A DNA stretch of 51,311 nt from Cytobacillus firmus NBRC 15306. GTDB lineage: Bacteria > Bacillota > Bacilli > Bacillales > Cytobacillaceae. The notes below the pieces were generated by a model. That model had not been told where the DNA came from, did not search any database, and saw nothing but the letters and a program-made list of their open reading frames with translations. This document shows positions 17,805-26,625 of the stretch, one piece after another. Both the position numbers and the translations under genes were made by a program. The DNA is taken from the NCBI RefSeq assembly GCF_001591465.1, contig NZ_BCUY01000023.1, positions 1 to 51,311 on the forward strand, given 5' to 3'. Position 1 is the stretch's first letter. Each line of letters opens with the position of its first letter.

Positions 17805-18644
17805 ATGACATTTTCCATCATTGGATACGATCAGAAGGAAAAAGAATGGGGAATTGCGGTTCAATCGAAATTTCTCGGAGTTGGTGCAGTAGTGCCTTTT
17901 GCAAAAGCAGGTATTGGAGCCGTTGCGACTCAGTCCTACGCCAATACTTCATATGGACCGCGTGCATTGCAATTGATGGAAGAAGGGAAAACTGCCGAGG
18001 AAGCACTTGAAATCATTACAAAAGATGATCCCGAAAAAGAGCTCCGCCAGGTCGGATTGCTGGATAGCATGGGAAACCCGGCAACGTTCACAGGGGAAGG
18101 CTGCTATGATTGGGCTGGAGGCATGACCGGGCCTCACTTTGCTGCGCAGGGCAATATCCTGGTGGATGAAAAAACGGTTGAGGCAATGGGCCAGACGTTT
18201 ATCTCAACAGACGGCACTCTGGCTGAGCGCCTGCTCGCCGCCCTGAATGCAGGCCAGGCAGCCGGCGGTGACAGCCGGGGCCAGCAATCTGCAGCCCTTC
18301 TTGTAGTGAAAGAAGCCGGGGGATACGGAGGATTTAACGACCGCTACATCGACTTGCGGGTCGATGACCATCCAGAACCGATTAGCGAGCTGATTCGGAT
18401 TTATCACCTGCAGCAGCTCTACTTTGCGCCGTCAAAGGCTGAACGGATTGCAGCCATTGAAGGTGAGATAAAAGAGGAACTTGTTCGGGAATTAACTCGG
18501 CTCGGTTATTTAAAGGCTGGTCAGGGTGATGATCAGCTATTGAAAGCATTAACGGCCTTTATTCATACCGAAAATTTCGAAGCCCGCGAGCAGGAAGCGG
18601 GGAAGATTGATTTGGATGTTTTGGCTTATATGAAAAAGCTGTGA
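17805..18644 (+). CDS. DUF1028 family protein, predicted Ntn-hydrolase fold
   Basis: The 279-aa protein has the DUF1028 signature from residue 2 (TFSIIGYDQKEKEWGIAVQS; GIGAVATQSYANTSYG; GDSRGQQSAALLVV) and a C-terminal helical extension. The domain is placed in the Ntn-hydrolase clan, where an N-terminal Thr, Ser or Cys is the nucleophile. Thr2 would be exposed on Met removal (inference). GGGGAGG lies 7 nt before the ATG. It is co-transcribed with the chromate pair and probably with the transpeptidase-like gene. The function is unknown; a peptide or amide substrate fits the locus. Confidence 0.88.
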   Translation: MTFSIIGYDQKEKEWGIAVQSKFLGVGAVVPFAKAGIGAVATQSYANTSYGPRALQLMEEGKTAEEALEIITKDDPEKELRQVGLLDSMGNPATFTGEGCYDWAGGMTGPHFAAQGNILVDEKTVEAMGQTFISTDGTLAERLLAALNAGQAAGGDSRGQQSAALLVVKEAGGYGGFNDRYIDLRVDDHPEPISELIRIYHLQQLYFAPSKAERIAAIEGEIKEELVRELTRLGYLKAGQGDDQLLKALTAFIHTENFEAREQEAGKIDLDVLAYMKKL

Positions 18645-18673
18645 AAACGGAGAGGGAGCTCTTCGTTTTTTCT
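18644..18673 (+). terminator. Terminator after the DUF1028 gene
   Basis: AACG-AGAG (18646-18654) pairs with CTCT-CGTT (18659-18667) around GGAG, followed by TTTTTTC. Confidence 0.75.
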
Positions 18674-18689
18674 TTGGGTTCAGATTAGC

Positions 18690-19132
18690 GGTTAGAAATT
18701 TATCAGCTGCTGTCATGAGGATGCTGAGCATGTTATTTTACCGCGGGATGTAGGCTATTCAAAGGATTTGCCAAAAATATTATAGTTCTTTCAGGAAAAA
18801 TGTCGAAAAAAGCAAGAAAGCAGGAGTTAGAGCGGCTGGCAGCCATCCCTGACATTTAAGAGCCTTTGGTGATTGCAACTGGCAAATTTATTGGTGAGGG
18901 GTTTGATGACCCAAGACTGGATACGTTATTCTTTTCCATGCCCATTGCCTGGAAGGGAACACTTCAGCAGTACGCCGGCAGATTGCACAGAATACATTCG
19001 GACAAGCAAGAGGTAAGAGTGTATGATTATATTGACAAGCAAGTCCCCGTCCTGAAAAATATGTATGAAAAACGTCTGGAAGGTTACACAGCGATGGGTT
19101 ACAGGAAAAAATCAGCAACGGGAACAGAACAG
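18690..19132 (+). pseudogene. Remnant of a superfamily II (TOTE-type) helicase C-terminal domain
   Basis: The readable stretch VIATGKFIGEGFDDPRLDTL, then QQYAGRLHRIHSDKQEVRVY, is motif V-VI of a DEAD/DEAH helicase of the type found in TOTE conflict-system proteins. Upstream in the same frame is IIVLSGKMSKKARKQELERL, then a stop codon (TAA at 18858), and further upstream the reading continues in another frame (EDAEHVILPRDVGYSKDL), so both a nonsense mutation and a frameshift are present. The ATPase half is missing. The remnant runs in frame into the SEC-C gene, giving a false fusion. Confidence 0.8.
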
Positions 19133-19165
19133 ATGAATTATTTAAAAGAAAGGTTGAACATTTTA

Positions 19166-20329
19166 ATGGAGTTTTTGAAGAAAATTGAATCGGCGCTTTT
19201 AAGTGAAGATCCATTTGTACAGCAATATGCTGTCACGATATTGAAGGATAGTTATTTGGCAACTGAGGACACGCTTTTAATTGCTTTGGATGCTTATGAT
19301 AAAGGACGGACAGACCTATTTCCGGCTTCCATTTTGCCTCATATCGATTTTATGCCTATTGATGAAAAGGGCATGCAGGAGATTATGAGCAGATTGGATA
19401 TAGAACATGAACATCTTATTTATTTTTTGCGGCTGGCTGCAAATGCTCCGGTTGAACTTCAATTGAAGTATAAAGAAAAGATGCCTTACGTAAATAAGAA
19501 TTATTATAAAGTACTTGAGGAAATCAAGCAGTCTGAGACCCCGGAGTTGCATCAACAGCTGCAATCAGTCATTGTTCAGCTTGAAAGCAATTATTTTAAT
19601 GGTTCACTTTTTAAGCTTGGAAAGCAAATGCTGAGGGAGCTTCTTCTTCGCAATGAAATTTCCGAAGAAGGGACTGTAAACAATCTTAGAAGCTTTATTC
19701 AGGATCATTCTTTCATTCCCTATGATGGAATCTATAAGATATTTTTAGCGGGCGAATTGCGTTTAGATTCATTAGTTCCAGATCTAATCATGATTTTAAA
19801 GAAAAAAGAGAACGTGGCCGTTGAGGAGGCTGCTAAAGCACTTATCAAGATTGGAACACCGGCTGTTGTTAAAGCAGTGGAAGAGGCTGCGCTCCATGAA
19901 AATGCCTGTTTTTTTGCCATTGATATTTTGGCTAAAATTAAATCTTCTGAAGCAGAAGCGGCGTTATTAAGGCTTTTTAATGAAACCGACAGAACTGACA
20001 TTAAAACGGTTGTCTCCGACGCATTATGCCAGCAGCTTTCTGTAAAGGGTATTCCGCTAGTGGAAAGTCTGCTGAAAACAGGCTTTGATTCCAGCATACT
20101 TGATTTAAAGGAATCGTTTTATGCAAACGTAAAAATAAACGGCATTAATCATCCGCTAAGCGATGAACTGAAGAGAAGGTTAAAAAAAGAGGTTGAAAAG
20201 CAGCGGGTTATTCAGGAAAGAATGGATGCTGGGCTTATTCCCCTCAATAAATCTCCAGAGCTAAAAGTTGGCCGAAATGATCCCTGTCCATGCGGAAGCG
20301 GAAAAAAATTTAAAAAATGCTGTCTGTAA
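19166..20329 (+). CDS. HEAT-like repeat protein with C-terminal SEC-C zinc motif
   Basis: The 387-aa protein is all-helical with HEAT/armadillo-like repeats (EDPFVQQYAVTILKDSY; VAVEEAAKALIKIGTPAVVK; IDILAKIKSSEAEAALLRLF) and ends in a SEC-C motif (GRNDPCPCGSGKKFKKCC), which binds zinc in SecA and other proteins. The reading frame is open back to 18866 but the upstream part is helicase remnant. The start is uncertain: the ATG at 19166 follows AAAGAAAGG by 11 nt, and an ATG at 19133 has no ribosome binding site. Function unknown. Confidence 0.7.
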   Translation: MEFLKKIESALLSEDPFVQQYAVTILKDSYLATEDTLLIALDAYDKGRTDLFPASILPHIDFMPIDEKGMQEIMSRLDIEHEHLIYFLRLAANAPVELQLKYKEKMPYVNKNYYKVLEEIKQSETPELHQQLQSVIVQLESNYFNGSLFKLGKQMLRELLLRNEISEEGTVNNLRSFIQDHSFIPYDGIYKIFLAGELRLDSLVPDLIMILKKKENVAVEEAAKALIKIGTPAVVKAVEEAALHENACFFAIDILAKIKSSEAEAALLRLFNETDRTDIKTVVSDALCQQLSVKGIPLVESLLKTGFDSSILDLKESFYANVKINGINHPLSDELKRRLKKEVEKQRVIQERMDAGLIPLNKSPELKVGRNDPCPCGSGKKFKKCCL

Positions 20330-20343
20330 TAGAGGTGAAATAA

Positions 20344-20610
20344 ATGGGAAAAGAAAGCCAAAAAAGAATAAAAATGAAAAAAGAAGACTTCGGAACATGT
20401 GAATTTCACTGCAAACACTGCAGCCATACCTTTGAAATGGATTGGGAAACCATATGGGATTTACAAGAAATGACTCATGGCTATACCGGTTTTCATACTG
20501 ATGATACCTTCATTTCCTGTCCAAAATGCGATAGATTAATAGATGACGGAGAAGATGAGGTCTTTTTTCCTGGAACAGCTGAAGAATATAAGAAGATGAC
20601 AGGTGCCTGA
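20344..20610 (+). CDS. Small zinc-ribbon protein
   Basis: The 88-aa protein has a basic N-terminus and two Cys pairs (CKHC near 25-30 and CPKC near 60) that suggest one zinc ribbon, plus an acidic tail. It starts 14 bp after the SEC-C gene with AGAGGTGA upstream, so it is co-transcribed. I do not recognise a named family. Confidence 0.75.
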   Translation: MGKESQKRIKMKKEDFGTCEFHCKHCSHTFEMDWETIWDLQEMTHGYTGFHTDDTFISCPKCDRLIDDGEDEVFFPGTAEEYKKMTGA

Positions 20611-20705
20611 TCATTCAGTCATCTATTTGTCCTTTGCAGTTTATCTTTTGGTAAAATGACCAAACTATTGATTAACAGTGGATTAACCAGAAGGAGCGTG
20701 GTAGA

Positions 20706-21098
20706 ATGCACGATGTGGAAGCGCTGATTGATGCTTATTTAGAAGGAGATCATTCTTTTGCTTTCTATTATGACCTGGCTGAAAAAAAGGTAGTGCTTGA
20801 TGAAGACCCTGCCATTACAGGGGAGCCAGGTATTGACTGGGATGACGAGGAAAGTGATGAGAGATATATGGCAGTCCCTAAAATGGATAGCTTTGAAGCC
20901 TATAAATTGAGAGAATCATTTGCGGAAAGCCTGGATAGTGAAAAAGCTGCTGAAGTTTTCCGGCTGGCCTTGAGTCATAAAAAGCCATTCCGTCACTTTA
21001 AAGATGCCCTTTATGAAACAGAGTTATGGGATGAATGGAACGCATTTGAACACTCATATGCAAAAAAGGAAATAGAGAAGTGGCTTAAAGCATTATAA
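20706..21098 (+). CDS. UPF0158 family protein
   Basis: The 130-aa acidic protein carries the UPF0158 core: YMAVPKMDSFEAYKLRESFA, then ALSHKKPFRHFKDALYETEL with aromatic residues in the tail (WDEWNAFEHSYAKKEIEKWL). Function unknown. AGAAGGAG precedes the ATG. It sits between two SEC-C genes in the same direction. Confidence 0.85.
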   Translation: MHDVEALIDAYLEGDHSFAFYYDLAEKKVVLDEDPAITGEPGIDWDDEESDERYMAVPKMDSFEAYKLRESFAESLDSEKAAEVFRLALSHKKPFRHFKDALYETELWDEWNAFEHSYAKKEIEKWLKAL

Positions 21099-21119
21099 GA
21101 GATTGAGAGGATTTAAAGA

Positions 21120-22169
21120 ATGTCAAAAGTAAGCAGAAATGAACCGTGCCCATGCGGAAGCGGAAAAAAATATAAAAAATGCTGCGGCAGCAGGGATGCT
21201 GTTTCGATTAAAGATGTATTGTATCACGAAGTTCTTGATCTTCAAAAGGAAGCAAGGATCTTTGCACTTACTCATTTTGCGGATGACATGAAAGAGGATT
21301 TCAAAGATCTTCTGGAAATACTTGAAGACATTGAACCGCAGGAAAAAGAGTTCTATGAATTTGTGCACTCTTTCTGGTACGTTCTTTTTGGAACTCTGGA
21401 TGATGTGCAATCCGTAATGGATGAGTTCATTCATTCTAAGCTGCCAGCCGTCGCGCGCCCTCGCTTAAAAAGTATATTGAAGTCGTGGGAGGACAGCAAA
21501 GCTGCTGCTGGAAAGTTAATTGAAGTGACTGAAGACAAAGCAGTTATCGAGGATTGTCTGACGGGGAAGGTTTACAATGTCTCCCTATTTGGTGATATGG
21601 AAGTTAGTGAAGGGAGCTTTGCCTTTGCCATGCTGCTTCCTTATGGAGAAGAGTATGTTGCGTTCCCTGCTATATTTGACCTGCCGGGAGATAACGCTGC
21701 ACAGTTTGCGGATTACATCCAGTATTCCTTCAAAGAATCCGGATATGAGAATCCTGAAGAATACATGGCTGAGTTCCTAATTGACCTTATGAATGACACG
21801 CCAAAATCATCAGCTGGTCCAAATATGGACAATTTCGACTGGCCTACCAATGGTGCAGAACAGGTTGCCGACATGTTCCGGGACGATATGATAAAAGCTG
21901 ATGAAGAGCCATGGCTGATCGGTATGGGAATTTCACTTTGGATGGAGTACCTCGAGAAAACCGGCAAACAGGTTAAAAAACCTGATAACTATGTTGCCGG
22001 CCTTCGATACCTTGTAAGCACGATAGCTCCTGTAAAGGAAAATCTCACTCAGAAAGAATTCGGAGAGTTATACGGCATCAATGCCAACCGGGTTTCCACT
22101 TATTATGGCGAAATTTACGACGCAGTTGAGAAAACCATTATAGAACTGATTGAATCCTCGAATTCGTAA
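21120..22169 (+). CDS. SEC-C motif protein (N-terminal zinc motif)
   Basis: The 349-aa protein opens with SEC-C ([17 protein letters not shown], residues 6-22). A mainly acidic middle domain follows, then a C-terminal helical region with an HTH-like stretch (LTQKEFGELYGINANRVSTY). AGAGG lies 9 nt before the ATG. Its zinc motif is at the opposite end to that of the HEAT protein upstream. The substrate or partner is unknown; SEC-C in SecA contacts SecB or the ribosome in other bacteria. Confidence 0.85.
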   Translation: MSKVSRNEPCPCGSGKKYKKCCGSRDAVSIKDVLYHEVLDLQKEARIFALTHFADDMKEDFKDLLEILEDIEPQEKEFYEFVHSFWYVLFGTLDDVQSVMDEFIHSKLPAVARPRLKSILKSWEDSKAAAGKLIEVTEDKAVIEDCLTGKVYNVSLFGDMEVSEGSFAFAMLLPYGEEYVAFPAIFDLPGDNAAQFADYIQYSFKESGYENPEEYMAEFLIDLMNDTPKSSAGPNMDNFDWPTNGAEQVADMFRDDMIKADEEPWLIGMGISLWMEYLEKTGKQVKKPDNYVAGLRYLVSTIAPVKENLTQKEFGELYGINANRVSTYYGEIYDAVEKTIIELIESSNS

Positions 22170-22173
22170 ATTG

Positions 22174-22200
22174 GAGAGCATCGCTGCTCTCTGTTTTTAT
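22174..22200 (+). terminator. Terminator of the SEC-C gene cluster
   Basis: GAGAGCA (22174-22180) pairs with TGCTCTC (22185-22191) around TCGC, followed by TGTTTTTATTTAT. Confidence 0.85.
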
Positions 22201-22204
22201 TTAT

Positions 22205-22400
22205 GGGGAAAGTTGTCTGTGTCGGAACCGGAGTGAGCTTTGGACACAACTCTGGGTAAAAAGCGAAGCTGAGTCAGAACCCAAGCCAACTTCGGACACA
22301 AACCTGGGTAAAAAGCGATTCTGAGTCAGAACCCAGTCCAGCTTCGGACACAAACCCCGATAATAAGCCACCCAGAGTCCAAACCGAAACCAGCGTCCTG
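22205..22400. repeat. 52-bp tandem array with two alternating cores
   Basis: Core B (GAGTCAGAACC and variants) starts at 22219, 22271, 22323 and 22375, and core A (GGACACAAaCC) at 22242, 22294 and 22346, all exactly 52 bp apart. The two cores resemble each other, so the 52-bp unit may itself be a doubled 26-bp unit. It lies right after a terminator in the 450-bp gap before secA. Confidence 0.9.
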
Positions 22401-22620
22401 TCATCATACTAACGACCTCGATTAAGCCCGCATGCGGCATAAGTTGTCACCCCTCTCCCAAAGTGGTAATATTAATAAGAAATAATGTGAATTTTCACGG
22501 GAGGATTCTGCCGGGAAACAGCGAATCTATTACTGCCTGTGCAATGATATTAACTATGAAATCAGATATGTACAGCCCTGAATAAAGAGCTGTCATATCC
22601 AACATAAAGGAGCGTTTTTA

Positions 22621-25134
22621 ATGCTTGGGATTTTAAATAAAGTGTTTGATCAAAATAAACGCGAATTAAAACGCCTCACCAAAATGGCAGAACAAATTGA
22701 TGCACTTGCATCTGATATGGAAAAATTATCGGACGAGCAGCTGCGCGAGAAAACCGAAGAATTCAAAGCCCGCTACCAAAAGGGCGAAACTGTTGATGAT
22801 CTGCTGACTGAAGCCTTTGCGGTTGTCCGTGAAGGAGCGAAGCGCGTTCTTGGCTTATATCCGTATCCGGTTCAGTTAATGGGGGGGATTTCCCTTCATG
22901 AAGGCAACATTTCCGAGATGAAAACGGGTGAAGGTAAAACCCTGACTGCAACTATGCCGGTTTACCTTAATGCCTTAACTGGCAAAGGCGTTCACGTTGT
23001 TACAGTCAACGAATACCTTGCGAGCCGTGACGCCACTGAAATGGGTCAGCTTTACGAATTCCTTGGCCTGACTGTTGGCCTTAACTTAAACGGACTTTCC
23101 AAAGAAGAAAAGCAGGCTGCCTATGCGGCTGATATCACCTACAGCACAAACAATGAGCTAGGGTTTGATTACCTTCGCGATAACATGGTTCTTTACAAAG
23201 AGCAGAAGGTCCAGCGTCCTCTTCACTATGCCGTAATCGATGAAGTTGACTCCATTCTTATTGACGAAGCGCGTACACCGCTGATTATTTCCGGCTCAGC
23301 CCAAAAGTCCACACAGCTTTATATTCAGGCAAATGCGTTTGTCAGCCGCCTGAAAAAAGACGAAGATTTCACGTATGATGAAAAAACAAAAGGCGTGCAG
23401 CTGACTGAAGAAGGAATGACCAAAGCAGAGAAGGCTTTTGGGATCGATAACCTTTTCGACATTTCGCATGTTGCACTTAACCACCATATTACACAGGCAT
23501 TAAAAGCACATTCCAGCATGCACCTGGATGTCGATTATGTCGTTCAGGATGATGAAATCGTCATCGTTGACCAATTTACCGGCCGTCTGATGAAGGGCCG
23601 CCGCTACAGCGATGGGCTTCACCAGGCTATCGAAGCGAAGGAAGGCCTGGAAATCCAGAACGAAAGCATGACCCTTGCAACTATTACATTCCAGAACTAT
23701 TTCCGTATGTACGAAAAGCTCGCCGGTATGACTGGTACGGCGAAAACGGAAGAAGAGGAATTCCGCAATATCTATAATATGAACGTTGTGGTGATTCCGA
23801 CAAACCGTCCGATCGCCCGTGATGACCGTGCCGATCTTATTTATGCCACAATGGATGGCAAATTCCGTGCGGTCGTGGAAGATATTGCCGAGCGCCACAA
23901 AAAAGGACAGCCTGTGCTTGTCGGTACAGTGGCTATCGAAACATCTGAAATCATCTCTAAATACCTGAGCAAAAAAGGTGTTCCGCATAACGTCCTAAAT
24001 GCGAAGAACCACGGCCGTGAAGCGGAAATCATTGCGGACGCCGGTAAACAGGGTGCTGTGACGATTGCCACAAACATGGCAGGACGCGGTACGGATATCA
24101 AGCTCGGCGAAGGTGTAAAGGAACTTGGAGGACTTTGCGTTATTGGGACAGAGCGTCATGAAAGCAGACGTATCGATAACCAGCTCCGCGGACGTTCCGG
24201 GCGTCAGGGCGACCCTGGTGTCACGCAATTCTATCTTTCCATGGAAGATGAATTGATGCGCCGTTTCGGTTCTGACAACATGAAATCGATGATGGAACGC
24301 CTTGGAATGGATGACACTCAGCCAATCCAGAGTAAAATGGTTTCAAGAGCCGTTGAATCTGCACAAAAACGCGTTGAGGGCAATAACTTCGATGCACGTA
24401 AGCAGCTTCTTTCTTATGACGATGTTCTCCGTCAGCAGCGTGAGATTCTTTACGGTCAGCGAAACGAAGTTCTGGAGTCTGAGAACTTGAGAGAGATTGT
24501 TGAAAAGATGATCATGACCAGCATCAAGCGCAATGTAGAAGGATATGCACCGAGACATGAAGATGAGGATAACTGGAACCTGCAGGGCATCATTGACTAT
24601 GTAAATGGAAACCTTCTTAATGAAGGCGACCTTACAATAAATGACATCCGCGGCAAGGATACGGATGAGATTGTCGAAACCATTTTTGCCAAGGTGAAAG
24701 AACGCTATGATGAAAAAGAAGAAATGCTCAGCCCTGAACAGATGCGTGAATTTGAAAAGGTTATCGTGCTTCGTGCCGTTGACTCCAAGTGGATGGATCA
24801 CATCGACGCAATGGATCAGCTTCGCCAGGGAATCCATCTGCGTGCGTATGGCCAGACAGATCCGCTCCGCGAGTACCAGGGAGAGGGCTTTGCGATGTTT
24901 GAAAACATGATCGCTTCCATCGAAGAAGATGTGGCCAAATACATCATGAAAGCCGAAATCCGCAACAACCTCGAGCGCCAGGAAGTGGCCAAAGGCCAGG
25001 CCGTCAACCCGAAAGAAGACGGTGAAAAGGTTAAGAAAAAACCTGTCGTCAAGCAGATGGACGTTGGACGCAACGACCCATGCATCTGCGGAAGCGGTAA
25101 AAAGTATAAAAACTGCTGTGGTGCAGAGAAATAA
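22621..25134 (+). CDS. secA: Preprotein translocase ATPase SecA
   Basis: The 837-aa motor drives unfolded preproteins through SecYEG at the membrane. Nearly full-length identity-level similarity to B. subtilis SecA (841 aa) is visible: [20 protein letters not shown], Walker [15 protein letters not shown]-like [16 protein letters not shown], helicase motif V-VI AGRGTDI...[13 protein letters not shown], and the C-terminal linker with SEC-C ([18 protein letters not shown]). AAAGGAG lies 8 nt before the ATG. The 220 bp between the repeat array and the start hold a small hairpin (ACAGC/GCTGT, 22571-22593) but no promoter I can define. Its SEC-C is the third in 5 kb. Confidence 0.98.
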   Translation: MLGILNKVFDQNKRELKRLTKMAEQIDALASDMEKLSDEQLREKTEEFKARYQKGETVDDLLTEAFAVVREGAKRVLGLYPYPVQLMGGISLHEGNISEMKTGEGKTLTATMPVYLNALTGKGVHVVTVNEYLASRDATEMGQLYEFLGLTVGLNLNGLSKEEKQAAYAADITYSTNNELGFDYLRDNMVLYKEQKVQRPLHYAVIDEVDSILIDEARTPLIISGSAQKSTQLYIQANAFVSRLKKDEDFTYDEKTKGVQLTEEGMTKAEKAFGIDNLFDISHVALNHHITQALKAHSSMHLDVDYVVQDDEIVIVDQFTGRLMKGRRYSDGLHQAIEAKEGLEIQNESMTLATITFQNYFRMYEKLAGMTGTAKTEEEEFRNIYNMNVVVIPTNRPIARDDRADLIYATMDGKFRAVVEDIAERHKKGQPVLVGTVAIETSEIISKYLSKKGVPHNVLNAKNHGREAEIIADAGKQGAVTIATNMAGRGTDIKLGEGVKELGGLCVIGTERHESRRIDNQLRGRSGRQGDPGVTQFYLSMEDELMRRFGSDNMKSMMERLGMDDTQPIQSKMVSRAVESAQKRVEGNNFDARKQLLSYDDVLRQQREILYGQRNEVLESENLREIVEKMIMTSIKRNVEGYAPRHEDEDNWNLQGIIDYVNGNLLNEGDLTINDIRGKDTDEIVETIFAKVKERYDEKEEMLSPEQMREFEKVIVLRAVDSKWMDHIDAMDQLRQGIHLRAYGQTDPLREYQGEGFAMFENMIASIEEDVAKYIMKAEIRNNLERQEVAKGQAVNPKEDGEKVKKKPVVKQMDVGRNDPCICGSGKKYKNCCGAEK

Positions 25135-25142
25135 AACACCCG

Positions 25143-25175
25143 AGCCGGCAACAGCTTTGCCGGCTTCTCCTTTTT
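25143..25175 (+). terminator. Terminator of secA
   Basis: AGCCGGCA (25143-25150) pairs with TGCCGGCT (25158-25165) around a 7-nt loop, followed by TCTCCTTTTT. Confidence 0.8.
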
Positions 25176-25235
25176 GACAAAGCTGTTTCAGTAGAGCTAT
25201 TCTTTTTAAGAAGGAAACTAAGTTTAACATACTGA

Positions 25236-25358
25236 GTTGATTGGAGCGGAGGGCACTTGACTCCTGCGGGAGGAGAGGGAGCGGGAGACCCCACAGGCGA
25301 TGCCGAGGAGGCTCCCGTTCCTCCTCGCGGAAAGCAAGTGCCCGCAGCGGAAATCAAC
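25236..25358. repeat. GC-rich structured Bacillaceae intergenic repeat
   Basis: The element is bounded by inverted GTTGATT (25236-25242) and AATCAAC (25352-25358). Inside, GGGCACTTG (25251-25259) pairs with CAAGTGCCC (25335-25343), and GAGGAG-GGGAGCGGGAG pairs with CTCCCG-CCTCCTC, giving a long folded rod with the unpaired segment ACCCCACAGGCGATGCC. Very similar elements occur in many copies in related Bacillus genomes (from memory). It lies between the secA terminator and prfB. Confidence 0.8.
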
Positions 25359-25421
25359 GGACTACATCTAAACTGATTGCTTTTACAGATAAATAACATA
25401 ATAATTTTCGAGGTGACCAAA

Positions 25422-26535
25422 ATGGAATTAGCAGATATTCGCAATGAACTTGAAAAAACAGCTAAGATTTTAGCGGACTTTAGGGGGTCTCTTTGACTTA
25501 GAAAACAAAGAGGCACGCATCGCTGAGCTTGATGATGTCATGCTGCAGCCTGGATTCTGGGATGACCAGCAGGCGGCACAGATTGTGATCAGCGAATCAA
25601 ACTCATTGAAAGACCAGGTTGTTGAATTCCACGATTTATACGAAGTGTTTGAGAATCTGGAATTAACTTATGAGCTCGTAAAAGAAGAGAGCGACGCAGA
25701 ATTGCAGGCCGAGCTTGAGGAAGAGCTTAAGGACTTAGTGAAGCGCCTGAACGATTTCGAGCTTCAGCTTCTTTTGAGCGAAGAATATGATAAAAACAAT
25801 GCCATTCTTGAACTTCATCCAGGTGCAGGCGGAACCGAGTCACAGGACTGGGGCAGTATGCTGCTTCGCATGTACACACGCTGGGCTGAAAAGAAAGGCT
25901 TCAAGGTGGAAACCCTTGATTACCTGCCGGGAGATGAGGCGGGGATCAAGAGTGTTACGCTTAGCATCAAGGGACATAATGCTTATGGCTACTTGAAGGC
26001 GGAAAAAGGGGTGCACCGCCTTGTCAGGATTTCTCCATTTGATTCATCAGGACGTCGCCATACTTCATTCGTTTCCTGTGAAGTGATGCCGGAATTCAAT
26101 GATGAAATTGAAATCGATATCCGTACCGAAGACCTCAAAATTGACACATACCGTGCAAGCGGCGCAGGCGGACAGCATATCAACACAACTGACTCTGCTG
26201 TCCGTATCACCCACTTGCCGACAAATGTCGTGGTAACCTGCCAGACAGAGCGTTCACAGATCAAAAACCGCGAACGTGCTATGAAAATGCTGCAAGCTAA
26301 ACTCTATCAAAAGAAAATCGAAGAGCAGGAAGCCGAATTGGCTGAAATCCGCGGTGAGCAAAAAGACATCGGCTGGGGAAGCCAGATCCGCTCCTATGTT
26401 TTCCACCCATATTCCATGGTGAAAGACCACCGTACCAATACAGAATCGGGTAATGTCCAGGGAGTTATGGACGGTGACCTGGATATGTTTATTAACGCAT
26501 ACTTGCGTTCAAAATTGATTTTGCCTGAGAATTAA
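25422..26535 (+). CDS. prfB: Peptide chain release factor 2 with programmed +1 frameshift
   Basis: RF2 (370 aa after the shift) ends translation at UGA and UAA. The ATG at 25422 follows GAGGTGA. Frame 0 gives [20 protein letters not shown], then RGSL and an in-frame TGA at 25494-25496. The frameshift cassette is AGGGGG-TCT-CTT-TGA-C, the standard autoregulatory site: scarce RF2 allows slipping at CTT into the +1 frame from 25495 to 26535. GGQ is in [20 protein letters not shown] and the stop-codon-reading SPF in [15 protein letters not shown]. Confidence 0.97.
25482..25497 (+). promoter_or_regulatory. prfB programmed +1 frameshift site
   Basis: The internal Shine-Dalgarno-like AGGGGG stands 3 nt before CTTTGAC. 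Codon 25 is the UGA read by RF2 itself. The spacer is TCT where many bacteria have TAT. Confidence 0.95.
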
Positions 26536-26543
26536 ATGCGAAA

Positions 26544-26583
26544 AAGCCTATGCTGGCATATTACCGGCATAGGCTTATTTTTT
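26544..26583 (+). terminator. Terminator of prfB
   Basis: AAGCCTATGC (26544-26553) pairs with GCATAGGCTT (26567-26576), followed by ATTTTTTTC. Confidence 0.9.
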
Positions 26584-26625
26584 CTATGGAATTTTAACTG
26601 AGCTAGCCGGTGAATGGGGAGTGCT

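Noticed and set aside
18866-20329. Single 487-aa helicase-HEAT-SEC-C protein
   Set aside because: The helicase part lacks its ATPase half and has a stop codon and a frame change just upstream, so the fusion is best seen as a decay product.
22205-22400. Possible CRISPR array
   Set aside because: Repeats are short, imperfect and interleaved with constant 23/29-bp spacing of similar cores; spacers are not unique and no cas gene is present.
24343-25230. 295-codon open frame on the minus strand inside secA
   Set aside because: Entirely antisense to an intact, conserved secA, with no ribosome binding site and atypical composition.
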